Origin: Oscillospiraceae bacterium
GTDB taxonomy: Bacteria > Bacillota > Clostridia > UBA1381
Length of the DNA stretch: 13,602 bases
Assembly: GCA_015068545.1 (NCBI GenBank)
Contig: SVKH01000031.1
Span: 1-13,602 of the forward strand
Direction: 5' to 3'
Numbering within the stretch: position 1 is the first letter of the stretch; each line of letters starts with the position of its first letter. Positions 1 through 8,114 of this stretch are shown piece by piece. Below the pieces are notes generated by a model that worked only from the letters and a program-made list of their open reading frames with translations, was not told the origin of the DNA and did no database searches. The position numbers and the translations under genes were made by a program.

Positions 1-2
1 TG

Positions 3-392
3 GGAATGAATATGGCAGGTAATATGATGGGCGGTATGTCAGGCTTTATGCAGGGCGGAGACGCTAATCAGAATACAATGGTTAATCAGCAGGTAAATAT
101 GGGTGGCGGTGCTGCACCTGCACAGGGCGGCTGGAAATGCGAATGCGGTACGGAGAATACAGGCAAGTTCTGCCCAAGCTGCGGTAAGCCTCAACCTGCA
201 CCGGCGGCAGGTTGGGCTTGTGAATGCGGTACAGCCAATCAGGGCAAATTCTGTCAGAATTGCGGTAAGCCGAAGCCTGCGGGAGCACCACTTTACAAAT
301 GTGACAAATGCGGATGGACACCGGAAGATCCTCAGAATCCTCCGAAGTTCTGTCCGGAATGCGGTGATATTTTTGACGAAAACGATAAATAA
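3..392 (+). CDS. Zinc-ribbon C-terminal part of a probable SPFH-domain protein (5' end outside window)
   Basis: The reading frame is open to the left edge, so the gene probably starts before the window; the ATG at 6 has no ribosome binding site in view. The visible part begins with a Met/Gly-rich linker (about residues 1-42 counted from that ATG) and then holds three zinc-ribbon-like units. Units 1 and 2 are near copies with CxC plus CxxC pairs (Cys45/47 with 56/59, and Cys72/74 with 83/86), each ending in CGKP. Unit 3 has two CxxC pairs (Cys99/102 and 116/119) and an acidic tail. A Gly/Met/Gln-rich linker followed by zinc ribbons is the usual tail of the bacterial SPFH or 'virion core protein'-like family (YdjI type), membrane-associated scaffold proteins of poorly known role. 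The SPFH domain itself is not visible, so that assignment is inference; the zinc ribbons are directly seen. Confidence 0.65.
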   Translation, partial: GMNMAGNMMGGMSGFMQGGDANQNTMVNQQVNMGGGAAPAQGGWKCECGTENTGKFCPSCGKPQPAPAAGWACECGTANQGKFCQNCGKPKPAGAPLYKCDKCGWTPEDPQNPPKFCPECGDIFDENDK

Positions 393-423
393 TTAAAGAC
401 TTTACAGTTTATAAAAAATTGTG

Positions 424-429
424 AGGAGG
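424..429 (+). promoter_or_regulatory. Ribosome binding site that shows the true start at 438
   Basis: An AGGAGG-type site lies about nine bases before ATG 438 and is too far from ATG 455. It argues that translation was meant to begin at 438, and hence that the six-codon frame there is the result of a one-base loss in the adjacent A-run. Confidence 0.65.
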
Positions 430-437
430 TTGTTTAT

Positions 438-1734
438 ATGAAAAGATATTATCCATGATAATTAGCTTGTCAATACTGTTCAGCCTGGTGCCGATGACAT
501 TTGCCAAAGCGGCTACAGAAGCTGAAAGCACGGTTATTGGTGTTTCCACGTGGAAAGAGTTCCATCAGGCTTTTCAGCAAACTTATCTGGATGCTTCGGC
601 GGGGTCCTATGTGATCAGGCTGGAAAACGATCTCGCAATGGATTTGACCACAGCAACCGCTGAGGAACAGAGCTATCTCGATGTTTCGTGCTATGGCTTT
701 GTGACCTTTGATTTTAACGGTTATACACTTTCCTGCACAGACATTGACCCTAAGTCTGAATTCAATGCAGAATGTCCGGCGCTGCTCCGAGGATTCGCGT
801 CTTTGACGGCGGAGAATATGAAGAGGGCGGCGATGCCACCTTTACTATCTGGGCAGACTATGCGGATAAACTCACCTGGATGGTAGAAGATAGAGGAAGC
901 GGCAGTACAAGCTTTTATACCCTCAAAGAATTTGCCGAAGAATCGGGATTTACATACACAGAGACACATCAGAAGATGCCTTCGGGAATATATAAAGCAA
1001 CGGTTACCTTCCACAATGTTACCACGACAAGAGTGTATAGAATTTCTGTGGGCTATGAAATGAGCAACGGCAGAGGTACAACGGAATTCAATCCGGAAAA
1101 TGTGCTTCCGTTTACCTTGAAGGAGATAAAGCCTGAAATCACAAAAGAGCTTGAAACAGTAAGCTGTATTGATGGCGAAACACTAACGTATTGCTTCAAG
1201 GCGCTTAATATGCCGGATGCAGAATGGCGGTTTGAAAAGCTTGATGAGGATGGAATCGCTTTTGCATACGGCATAGACGAAATGCAGGAGTTTTTCCCTG
1301 AATCCGTATTTACTGCAGCATTTGAAACAGATAGCACTACCGGCGAAAGCACAGCTACTCTTGTAATAGAAAACGCAAGATATGAGATGCTTGATTACAC
1401 TCTTTATGTCTATGCAAGCTCTTCCAGCGGAATCTATCTTACAGGTTATGCACAGATGAATGTGATTCCTGTTAAGGATTTTGAAATTACAGACTGTCAG
1501 GATTCCTACAGTAAGGTTACGGTATGCTGTCCGGAAGAGGGAAACTACACCTTGTATATTGCAGGCTATGACCAATACGGCAGGTTCGAGAGTGTTCATA
1601 TTGCACCTATGCATTTTACAAGAGGAAAAGCAGATTATGACACAGAAAAAGAGGTCTCAGGTTATGCCGATGTAAAGGTGATGCTTTGGGATGATGGTAT
1701 GGAACCGCTATGCGGGGTTTATCAAGAAAACTAA
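438..1734 (+). pseudogene. Secreted Ig-like/beta-helix-type surface protein, broken by two frame disruptions
   Basis: A good ribosome binding site (GAGGAGG, 424-429 region) precedes ATG 438, but that frame stops after six codons. One extra A in the A-run at 441-444 would give MKKILSMIISLSILF and so on, a classic signal peptide ending near TFAKA, which continues in the 455-886 frame. That part reads like the start of a pectate-lyase-type fold: a 'STWKEFHQAF' segment, then 'IRLENDLAM' and 'FDFNGYTLS'. Between about 758 and 850 the sense moves to a second frame (open 760-1734), which carries Ig-like beta-strand sequence ('GGDATFTIWADYADKLTWMVED') and ends in a module with 'LYIAGYDQYGRFESV' and 'ADVKVMLWDDGMEPLC'. 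The same C-terminal module ends the next gene. The product would be exported and surface-associated; its ligand is unknown. Decay in the genome, or assembly errors, could explain the breaks. A short internal deletion at the second break is possible, since the expected beta-helix region looks very short. Confidence 0.75.
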
Positions 1735-1764
1735 ATATACTGATTTAGTATGATGGAGGAGAAT

Positions 1765-4455
1765 ATGAAAAAACAATTTAAAAGAGTTATATCAAGTCTT
1801 GTATGCATTATTATGATGCTGTCAATGACAATTCCGGTGACTTTTGCAGAGCATAATGACGGGTTGTATGTCATGGTTAGTGCACTGGAAGACGGCAAAA
1901 CTACAGATTTTTATGCGAGTGTGGACTATGGTGACGATGATCGTTACGATGTCTATGATTATAATAGAGCGTTCTTCGTAGGAGGCGTGCGTATTTGTGA
2001 TCTTACTACAGGTAACTATATTACATCAAGAACTGTTGTAAATCACGAGCATGACTATAAGTATGAAGTCATCCTTGCGGTAAAGGCTGGCTACGGCATT
2101 CCTGAATATAACGGAAACCCTAGTGTAAAGGGCTACATAACTGTTAGTGGTGTTAATGGCGATGTGGATTATGATGCAGATGTGCAATGGTTTGAAGGCA
2201 ATAAGGATAAGATTATACTAAGCTGTGAATACAATGCGAGAATAACCGAATCAATAAACTCCGTTTCCCTGAATATTCCTAGCCCGAAGCAGGGAGAATA
2301 CCCAAGCTACGACATTGAATTACTTTCTGATAATATAGAATCAAACCTTAATTTTGACGATGGTGAGTATTGCATAAACGGAATTAGCTGGTATTATGCT
2401 GATAATACATGGGATCCGATCTGGCTTGGTGAGCAGATGCCAAAGGATGAGGTTTTTGTTGGCGGTCATAACTACCGTCTGACTGTGCGTATTGCTGCAA
2501 AGCAGGATTATGCAAGAGATACCGAGCGAAAATTCGGATTCTCATTTGCCCCGCATGCCCTTAATAACAAATTGCTTGTGAACGGTATAAGCTCAAGGGG
2601 AGAAGAAAGCAAGCCTACACCAGAGGCCCCATATTATGTAGATAGCCAATACATTATATACAGAGATTTCTATTGCCCTGTGCTGAATACTGTAAAGGAT
2701 GTGGCTCTTGAAATAGATCCGCCGATGCTTGACCATAACCCTGACTTTGATGTAGCTTTTGGAAATACAGGATATAAGCTTGTGGAAAAGCCGGATGAAG
2801 ACGGATTCATCAACGGAGTTAAATGGCGTGACCTGACTGCAGCAGAAAACCTCACCGAAGACGATGTGTTTATTGACGGTCACAGATATTCCTTCAGTGC
2901 ATATATAGAGCCTGCGGATGAAAAAACAACTCTTGCGGTGGATTCCTATGGCGGCACAACGGTGACCGGAACCATGAACGGAAATAAAGCTTCAATAACC
3001 AGTGGTATTGTGATTTATGGCAATGATCCTATGGGTAATGATTCCCGTGCAATTGCCTTTGACTATATTTTTGAAGCTGTCCCTAACGAAATAACTAGAG
3101 TGGCTGTTTTTGATATTGATGAGCCAGTGGCAGGTGCAGCTGCCGATTACACAGCAAGCATTAAAAATAAAAATCTGTACGACTTTGATACCGACAAGGA
3201 CGATACAGAATATGTTGTAAACGGTATTTCATGGAGCAATAATTCAACCGGTGAGAAAATAGACCAATTCGATACTTTTGAAGTAGGAAACCAATACAGT
3301 GTTACGGTTTATCTGACAATTAGCGACAGGTATACTATGGGAAACACAGTTACAGCCTCGATTAACGGAATGGACTCATTGGCTTACGCAATAGGCGGAA
3401 AGAATAAATTGGCTCTTGTTTATACCTTTGGCGATGTTGAGCCTATTAAAACTGGGTATAACAAGGCTTTGGGACTAAACGCTCCGGCTGAAGGTGACCA
3501 CCCTTATTATGATGTGGCACTTGATAATTCAAATAGCACTATTTCGGATATTAGATGGCGTGATGTTTCTGTAAGCTCAAACGGTGCTTGCCTAGCCGAA
3601 GGTGAAACCTTTGTAGGTGGACATATATATCAGCTGGAGCTTGACATTGTGCCTGATGAAAATCATGAATTTATGACAGACGAAGCCGGCGACCTTGCAT
3701 TTGAATTTTTGTTCAATGTTAACGGGGTTGACTATGAAGGAGCAGTCGATGGAACAAAGGAAAACATCACAGCTACATACAGGTTTGCTCCACTTCTTGT
3801 CAGCAGTGTTGACGTAGCCATTGATGTACCTGCTCCGGATTTTGAACCAAGCTTTCTTGCCTATCTGAGCAATGATGCCTGCTATGTAAATGAAATAGTT
3901 TGGTACGACAAAACCGATGATGTTTATATCAACTATGGTGATGATTACACTTTTGAAGAAGGACACATATATGTTGTTACTGTTGACATTTTTACCGAGG
4001 ATGGCAGGTGCTTCGATGCGTATAGCGACAAACTTGTGGGGACAGTAAACAACAATCCTGCAGAAATAGCTTCAGTAGTATATCCTAACGAAGGAACTAA
4101 TGTATTAACGGTGTACAGTATGTTCTATGCAATGAGATTCAGCTATGAGTTTGAGCCTTGTGCATACGAAAACGTTTTGACTGCTGACTTTGACAGCCTT
4201 ACCGGCTTGGTATCAGTATCACACGAAATTCAATCTTCTTTTGAAGAAGATGCAATAATGCTTTATATGGCTTTCTATGATAATAATAACAGGCTGTTAT
4301 CTGTTATTGACAAGAAAGTTGTATGGGCAAACGACAGCCATGGCGAAACTGCGGCGGATGATGCTGTATATTGCAAAGCAATGCTATGGAATAAGAAAAC
4401 AATGGAGCCACTTTGCGATGCGGCAAGCTGTGAAACAGTAAAGGAAGAGCTTTAA
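1765..4455 (+). CDS. Large secreted repeat protein (896 aa), probable surface protein or adhesin
   Basis: I choose ATG 1765 because GGAGGAG sits just before it at 1755-1761; the upstream ATGs at 1750 and 1753 would put this site inside the gene. The product starts with a signal peptide (MKKQFKRVISSLV..., cleavage likely after VTFA near residue 30). The rest is built from diverged repeats of about 110-145 residues. Each has a G/D/E-I-x-W strand (GISW 206, GVKW 351, GISW 487, DIRW 595, EIVW 710), followed some 20-30 residues later by a tFvgGH.Y.l.v strand; a weaker copy starts near residue 74. Links between repeats carry 'V.l.i..P' strands. The last hundred residues form a different module ending in CKAMLWNKKTMEPLC, shared with the broken gene upstream. 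No sortase LPxTG motif, S-layer domain or C-terminal membrane anchor is seen, so it is probably released or held non-covalently. Such beta-rich repeat proteins of clostridia are generally uncharacterised; binding to host or polysaccharide is a guess. Confidence 0.85.
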   Translation: MKKQFKRVISSLVCIIMMLSMTIPVTFAEHNDGLYVMVSALEDGKTTDFYASVDYGDDDRYDVYDYNRAFFVGGVRICDLTTGNYITSRTVVNHEHDYKYEVILAVKAGYGIPEYNGNPSVKGYITVSGVNGDVDYDADVQWFEGNKDKIILSCEYNARITESINSVSLNIPSPKQGEYPSYDIELLSDNIESNLNFDDGEYCINGISWYYADNTWDPIWLGEQMPKDEVFVGGHNYRLTVRIAAKQDYARDTERKFGFSFAPHALNNKLLVNGISSRGEESKPTPEAPYYVDSQYIIYRDFYCPVLNTVKDVALEIDPPMLDHNPDFDVAFGNTGYKLVEKPDEDGFINGVKWRDLTAAENLTEDDVFIDGHRYSFSAYIEPADEKTTLAVDSYGGTTVTGTMNGNKASITSGIVIYGNDPMGNDSRAIAFDYIFEAVPNEITRVAVFDIDEPVAGAAADYTASIKNKNLYDFDTDKDDTEYVVNGISWSNNSTGEKIDQFDTFEVGNQYSVTVYLTISDRYTMGNTVTASINGMDSLAYAIGGKNKLALVYTFGDVEPIKTGYNKALGLNAPAEGDHPYYDVALDNSNSTISDIRWRDVSVSSNGACLAEGETFVGGHIYQLELDIVPDENHEFMTDEAGDLAFEFLFNVNGVDYEGAVDGTKENITATYRFAPLLVSSVDVAIDVPAPDFEPSFLAYLSNDACYVNEIVWYDKTDDVYINYGDDYTFEEGHIYVVTVDIFTEDGRCFDAYSDKLVGTVNNNPAEIASVVYPNEGTNVLTVYSMFYAMRFSYEFEPCAYENVLTADFDSLTGLVSVSHEIQSSFEEDAIMLYMAFYDNNNRLLSVIDKKVVWANDSHGETAADDAVYCKAMLWNKKTMEPLCDAASCETVKEEL

Positions 4456-4485
4456 TCACTATTTATTGGTTAATAAATTATGTGT

Positions 4486-4523
4486 AAATACCCTGTGTTA
4501 TTCTTGTGGCACAGGGTATTTTT
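4486..4523 (+). terminator. Rho-independent terminator after the large secreted protein
   Basis: A perfect 12-bp stem (AAATACCCTGTG, 4486-4497, with CACAGGGTATTT, 4510-4521) closes a 12-base loop and runs into T residues. A weaker second hairpin (AAAGTC 4526-4531 with GGCTTT 4546-4551, then a T-rich tract) lies directly after it and may act as a backup. This separates the surface-protein genes from typA. Confidence 0.9.
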
Positions 4524-4615
4524 AGAAAGTCGGTTTTGAAGGACTGGCTTTTTTCTTTTCTCTTATGTCCATATGTCGTCATTTACAAAATGCTACTCTA
4601 TCTTGCTATTATAAT

Positions 4616-4693
4616 TTGCGTTTTTGTTGTTTTTTTCTATTGTATAATAGGAAAAAATGTGATAAAATAAAAAAGATGACTAATTTTGGGGGA
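4616..4693 (+). promoter_or_regulatory. Probable promoter and ribosome binding site of the typA operon
   Basis: A consensus TATAAT lies at 4643-4648 within a T-rich stretch; no good -35 stands at the ideal distance (a TTGCGT at 4616-4621 is 21 bases away). A second possible pair is TTGTAT 4640-4645 with TAAAAT 4663-4668, spaced by 17. The typA ribosome binding site is GGGGGA at 4688-4693, nine bases before the ATG. Confidence 0.5.
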
Positions 4694-4702
4694 TAACTAT
4701 AA

Positions 4703-6526
4703 ATGACAAATCGTGAAAATATAAGAAACATTGCCATCATTGCTCACGTTGACCATGGCAAGACTACGCTTGTGGATGCCATGCTGAAGCAAAGCGGAAT
4801 CTTTCGCGAAAATGAGCAGGTGGAAGAAAGAGTGATGGATTTCAATGACATTGAGAGGGAAAGAGGAATCACAATTCTTGCTAAAAACACATCTCTGACA
4901 TACAAGGGTGTGAAAATCAATATTATAGATACACCGGGGCACGCGGATTTTGGCGGAGAGGTGGAACGTGGACTGGAAATGGTGGATGGAGTGCTGCTTT
5001 TGGTAGACGCCTTTGAGGGATGTATGCCTCAGACAAGATTCGTTTTATCCAAGGCACTGGCCCATAATTTAAAGCCGATTATTGTGGTTAATAAGGTGGA
5101 CCGTCCAAACGCCAGACCTTACGAGGTAGTGGATGAAGTGCTGGATTTATTCATAGACTTAGGGGCTACCGAGGAGCAGATTGATACTCCTGTTATTTAT
5201 GCGTCAGGACGTGACGGATGGGCAACTGCCGAGTACAATCCTGAGCAACCAAATGAGAATCTTAAGGATATGTTTGAGCTTATCGTAAACGAAATCCCAT
5301 GTCCGGATGCGGACGATGACGGACCGTTCCAGATGCTTGTTTCAAACATAGACTATGATGAATACACAGGAAGAATTGCAGTAGGTAAGATTGAACGTGG
5401 AAATGTAAAAACAGGTATGTCCCTTGTTTTGTGCAAGGCAGACGGCAAAAAGGTTCACGGTAAAGCAGTTAAGCTATTTACCTATGACGGACTTTCTAAA
5501 AAAGTTGTAGATGAAGCCGGAGCCGGTGATGTGGTGGCAATTTCGGGTATTGCCGATATAAACATCGGTGATACATTGTGTGATGTGAATAATCCTGAGC
5601 CGTTGCCGTTTGTGAAAATAGATGAACCGGTTCTTTCCATGACATTCAGCGTTAACGATTCGCCATTTGCGGGAAAGGATGGCAAATTTGTCACATCCCG
5701 TCATTTAAGAGACAGACTTTTCCGCGAGCTTGACTCCAATATCAGTATGAGAATAAGCGAAACAGATTCCACAGAGTCTTTTGTGGTTTCGGGAAGAGGA
5801 GAGCTGCACCTGTCTGTTCTTATAGAAAATATGCGTCGTGAGGGATACGAATTTCAGGTTTCCAATCCGGTTGTAATTTATAAGGAAATAGACGGTCAGA
5901 AGTGCGAGCCGATAGAAAGGCTTACAGTTGATGTGCCGGATGAATTTACCGGAGTTATAATGGATGGGGTTATAGCAAGAAGAGGCGAGATGATAAACAT
6001 GGAGCCTACTGCGCAAAGCTACACAAGACTGGAATTTTTGATTCCGTCAAGAGGTCTGATAGGTTACCGAATGGAGATGCTGACAGCAACCAAGGGTACA
6101 GGCATAGTAAACAGCATATTAGAAACTTACGAGCCGTATAAGGGAGATATCCAGCCTAGAACAAGGGGCACTCTGATTGCTTGGGAAAATGGTACGAGCA
6201 TAACCTACGGACTATTCAATGCTCAGGAAAGAGGTACACTTTTCATCGGAGCAGGAGTGGAAGTTTACGAAGGTATGATAGTAGGCGAAAACTCTCGTCA
6301 GGAGGATATTGTGGTTAATGTTTGTAAGAAGAAGCACGCAACAAACACCCGTGCATCCGGCTCGGATGAAGCGCTAAGACTAGTCCCGCCAAAGCAGATG
6401 TCCCTGGAGCAGTGTCTGGACTTTATAGCAGATGATGAGCTTTTAGAGGTTACGCCAAATCATCTCAGAATGAGAAAAAGAATTTTAAAAACCGACCTTA
6501 GAGCAAAGGCAAAGGCAAGGTCATAG
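4703..6526 (+). CDS. typA: Ribosome-associated translational GTPase TypA/BipA
   Basis: This is a 607-residue GTPase of the elongation-factor superfamily, the normal length for TypA/BipA. It binds the 70S ribosome at the EF-G site and supports ribosome assembly and growth under stress or cold. The GTPase motifs are all present: AHVDHGKTT at 14-22 (P-loop), RGIT at 54-57 (switch I), DTPGH at 76-80 and NKVD at 130-133. Domain II and the EF-G domain III-like part (GRGELHLSVLIENMRREGYE) follow. The C-terminal domain is BipA-specific, with GTSITYGLFNAQERGTLFIG, the basic KKKHATNTRASGSDEALRL stretch and a MRKRIL tail. It is too short for EF-G or a Tet(M)-type protein. It heads a short operon, with yhbY twelve bases downstream. 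Confidence 0.97.
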   Translation: MTNRENIRNIAIIAHVDHGKTTLVDAMLKQSGIFRENEQVEERVMDFNDIERERGITILAKNTSLTYKGVKINIIDTPGHADFGGEVERGLEMVDGVLLLVDAFEGCMPQTRFVLSKALAHNLKPIIVVNKVDRPNARPYEVVDEVLDLFIDLGATEEQIDTPVIYASGRDGWATAEYNPEQPNENLKDMFELIVNEIPCPDADDDGPFQMLVSNIDYDEYTGRIAVGKIERGNVKTGMSLVLCKADGKKVHGKAVKLFTYDGLSKKVVDEAGAGDVVAISGIADINIGDTLCDVNNPEPLPFVKIDEPVLSMTFSVNDSPFAGKDGKFVTSRHLRDRLFRELDSNISMRISETDSTESFVVSGRGELHLSVLIENMRREGYEFQVSNPVVIYKEIDGQKCEPIERLTVDVPDEFTGVIMDGVIARRGEMINMEPTAQSYTRLEFLIPSRGLIGYRMEMLTATKGTGIVNSILETYEPYKGDIQPRTRGTLIAWENGTSITYGLFNAQERGTLFIGAGVEVYEGMIVGENSRQEDIVVNVCKKKHATNTRASGSDEALRLVPPKQMSLEQCLDFIADDELLEVTPNHLRMRKRILKTDLRAKAKARS

Positions 6527-6538
6527 AAAGGATGTATA

Positions 6539-6841
6539 ATGATTACAAGTAAGCAAAGAGCCTATTTAAGGGGCTTGGCAAACGGAATAGATCCTATCTT
6601 TCAGATAGGAAAAAGCGGTATCACAGACATATTGCTTTCTCAGCTTGCTGATGCTTTGGAAGCCAGAGAGCTTATAAAGGTGCATATTTTGGAAACGGCG
6701 CTTTTGGAAACGAAAACGGCAGCAAATGAAGTGGCAAAGGCTTTAAATGCCGAGCCTATTCAGGCAATTGGGGCCAAGTTTGTGCTGTATAAGCAGGCGA
6801 AAAACGTAAAGAACAGAAAAATAGAATTGCCGAGAAAATGA
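6539..6841 (+). CDS. yhbY: Ribosome assembly RNA-binding protein YhbY (CRM domain)
   Basis: A 100-residue single-domain CRM protein, the usual length for the YhbY/YqeI family, which binds pre-50S particles through rRNA. It starts with the family pattern (K-Q-R-x-x-L-R-x-L-A, then IFQIGKSGIT), giving the GxxG RNA-contact loop at Gly24-Gly27. The ELIKVHIL strand at about 44-51 and the late GAKFVLYKQ strand complete the fold. The ribosome binding site AAAGGA lies at 6527-6532. Its stop codon overlaps the start of the next gene (ATGA), suggesting translational coupling. In Bacillus subtilis the homologue yqeI is also directly before nadD (yqeJ) and yqeK, so the context is conserved apart from the upstream neighbour, which here is typA. 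Confidence 0.95.
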   Translation: MITSKQRAYLRGLANGIDPIFQIGKSGITDILLSQLADALEARELIKVHILETALLETKTAANEVAKALNAEPIQAIGAKFVLYKQAKNVKNRKIELPRK

Positions 6842-7938
6842 TGAAGATTGGTATTTTGGGTGGAACATTTAACCCTATTCATAACGGACATATTAAAATA
6901 GCCAAGTTGGCAAAGCAGGAATATCACCTTGACAAGGTGATATTTTTGACAAGCGGAAATCCGCCGCACAAACGGGATGAGAGTATTCTTGATGCGTCAA
7001 TTCGTCATGTTATGGTGAAAAAGGCAATTTGCGGAATAGACGGATTTTGTGCTGACGATTATGAGGTAAACCGCGAAGAATACTCATACACCTTGTATAC
7101 CCTGAAGCATTACAGAGAAGTTTATCCCGATGATGAAATATACTTCATTATAGGAGGAGATTCACTAAGGGATTTCCACCTGTGGCATAAGCCGGAGGAA
7201 ATATTAAAGCTATGCAAGATTTTGGTATATGACAGAAACGACGGAGAGGTTGTCGCGGATTTTGCCCAAATTATCCACGGAGAGAAGATGGATATATCTT
7301 CAACCCAGATACGTCAAATGGTAAAATCAGGAGAGGATATCTCCGGGCTGGTTCCGGCAGAGGTTGCAGGGTTTATTAAGGAATATGGTATTTATTCCTC
7401 TTGTGATAACTATGAGGAAAAGCTAAAAGGGCTAATGGACGAAAAGCGGTTTATCCACAGCCTTGGGGTTAGGGATATGGCGGTGAAGCTTGCCAAAATT
7501 CATGGTGCAGACGAAAAAAAGGCAGAAATAGCAGGACTTTTGCATGACAATGCAAAGAGGATGGATAATCAGGTAAAAAGATGCGAAGAGCTTATGGCAG
7601 AAGTGGATGAGATTGAGATTAAAAATCCTGTACTTTTGCACGCAAAGTTGGGTGCCGAAACGGCAAAATGCATCTTTGGTATCTGTGATAAGGAGATTGT
7701 TGAAGCTATAAAGTGGCACACCATAGGGAAAAAGGGCATGTCGCTACTGGAAAAAATTGTATTTGTTGCGGACTTGGTGGAGGAAAACAGAACCTTTCCT
7801 GACGCAAAGCCGCTTCGGGAGCTTGCTTTGGTAGATTTGGACCGAGCTTTGCATGAATGTGTAAAATCCACCATTGAAATAAATAAAAAAAGAGGTGTAG
7901 ATATACATCCAAATGCATATCTGATTTTGGATGAATAG
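6838..7938 (+). CDS. nadD: Fused nicotinate-nucleotide adenylyltransferase NadD and YqeK-type HD hydrolase
   Basis: This 366-residue protein carries two enzymes that are separate neighbouring genes in Bacillus. Residues 1 to about 190 are NadD, which makes deamido-NAD from nicotinate mononucleotide and ATP: GGTFNPIHNGH at 8-18 holds the HxGH nucleotidyltransferase motif and SSTQIR at 154-159 the second signature. From about 195 to the end is a YqeK-type HD domain, a family shown to cleave diadenosine tetraphosphate (Ap4A) symmetrically. Its likely metal ligands are His207, His236-Asp237 (LLHDNAK), His268, His294 (KWHTIGKKGM) and Asp312. ATG 6838 overlaps the yhbY stop; ATG 6841 is an equal alternative, and no clear separate ribosome binding site is seen, so coupling to yhbY is likely. 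There is no stop or frame change in the linker, so the fusion looks genuine. The usual next gene, rsfS, is absent here. Confidence 0.95.
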   Translation: MMKIGILGGTFNPIHNGHIKIAKLAKQEYHLDKVIFLTSGNPPHKRDESILDASIRHVMVKKAICGIDGFCADDYEVNREEYSYTLYTLKHYREVYPDDEIYFIIGGDSLRDFHLWHKPEEILKLCKILVYDRNDGEVVADFAQIIHGEKMDISSTQIRQMVKSGEDISGLVPAEVAGFIKEYGIYSSCDNYEEKLKGLMDEKRFIHSLGVRDMAVKLAKIHGADEKKAEIAGLLHDNAKRMDNQVKRCEELMAEVDEIEIKNPVLLHAKLGAETAKCIFGICDKEIVEAIKWHTIGKKGMSLLEKIVFVADLVEENRTFPDAKPLRELALVDLDRALHECVKSTIEINKKRGVDIHPNAYLILDE

Positions 7939-8114
7939 TTAAAAATACACTAGATAAATAAAAAAACATTGTTAAAGTTGCACAAATAGAATTGGTTAGG
8001 ATTTTGGAAGAATAATTATTAAATTTCCTTGACATTTGCATTATACCATGATATAATCGTATAGAATGATATAGAAGTATGTATAGAATTATATTTGTAA
8101 AAGGAGTGTTTACG
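7939..8114 (+). promoter_or_regulatory. Intergenic region with a consensus sigma-A promoter
   Basis: TTGACA at 8029-8034 and TATAAT at 8052-8057 are separated by exactly 17 bases, so both elements match the consensus perfectly; transcription should start near 8064. The leader then has three spaced copies of TATAGAA (8060, 8070 and 8082). The ribosome binding site AAAGGAG (8100-8105 region) precedes ATG 8115. I see no good terminator for the nadD operon in 7939-8028, so some read-through is possible. Confidence 0.88.

Noticed and set aside
772..1734. Independent gene starting at ATG 772
   Set aside because: No ribosome binding site and no signal peptide; its content continues the secreted protein that begins at 438, so it is the downstream half of a broken gene.
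4703..6526. Tetracycline-resistance ribosomal protection protein
   Set aside because: Length 607 and the BipA-specific C-terminal domain point to TypA; Tet(M)-type proteins are about 640 residues with EF-G-like domains IV and V.
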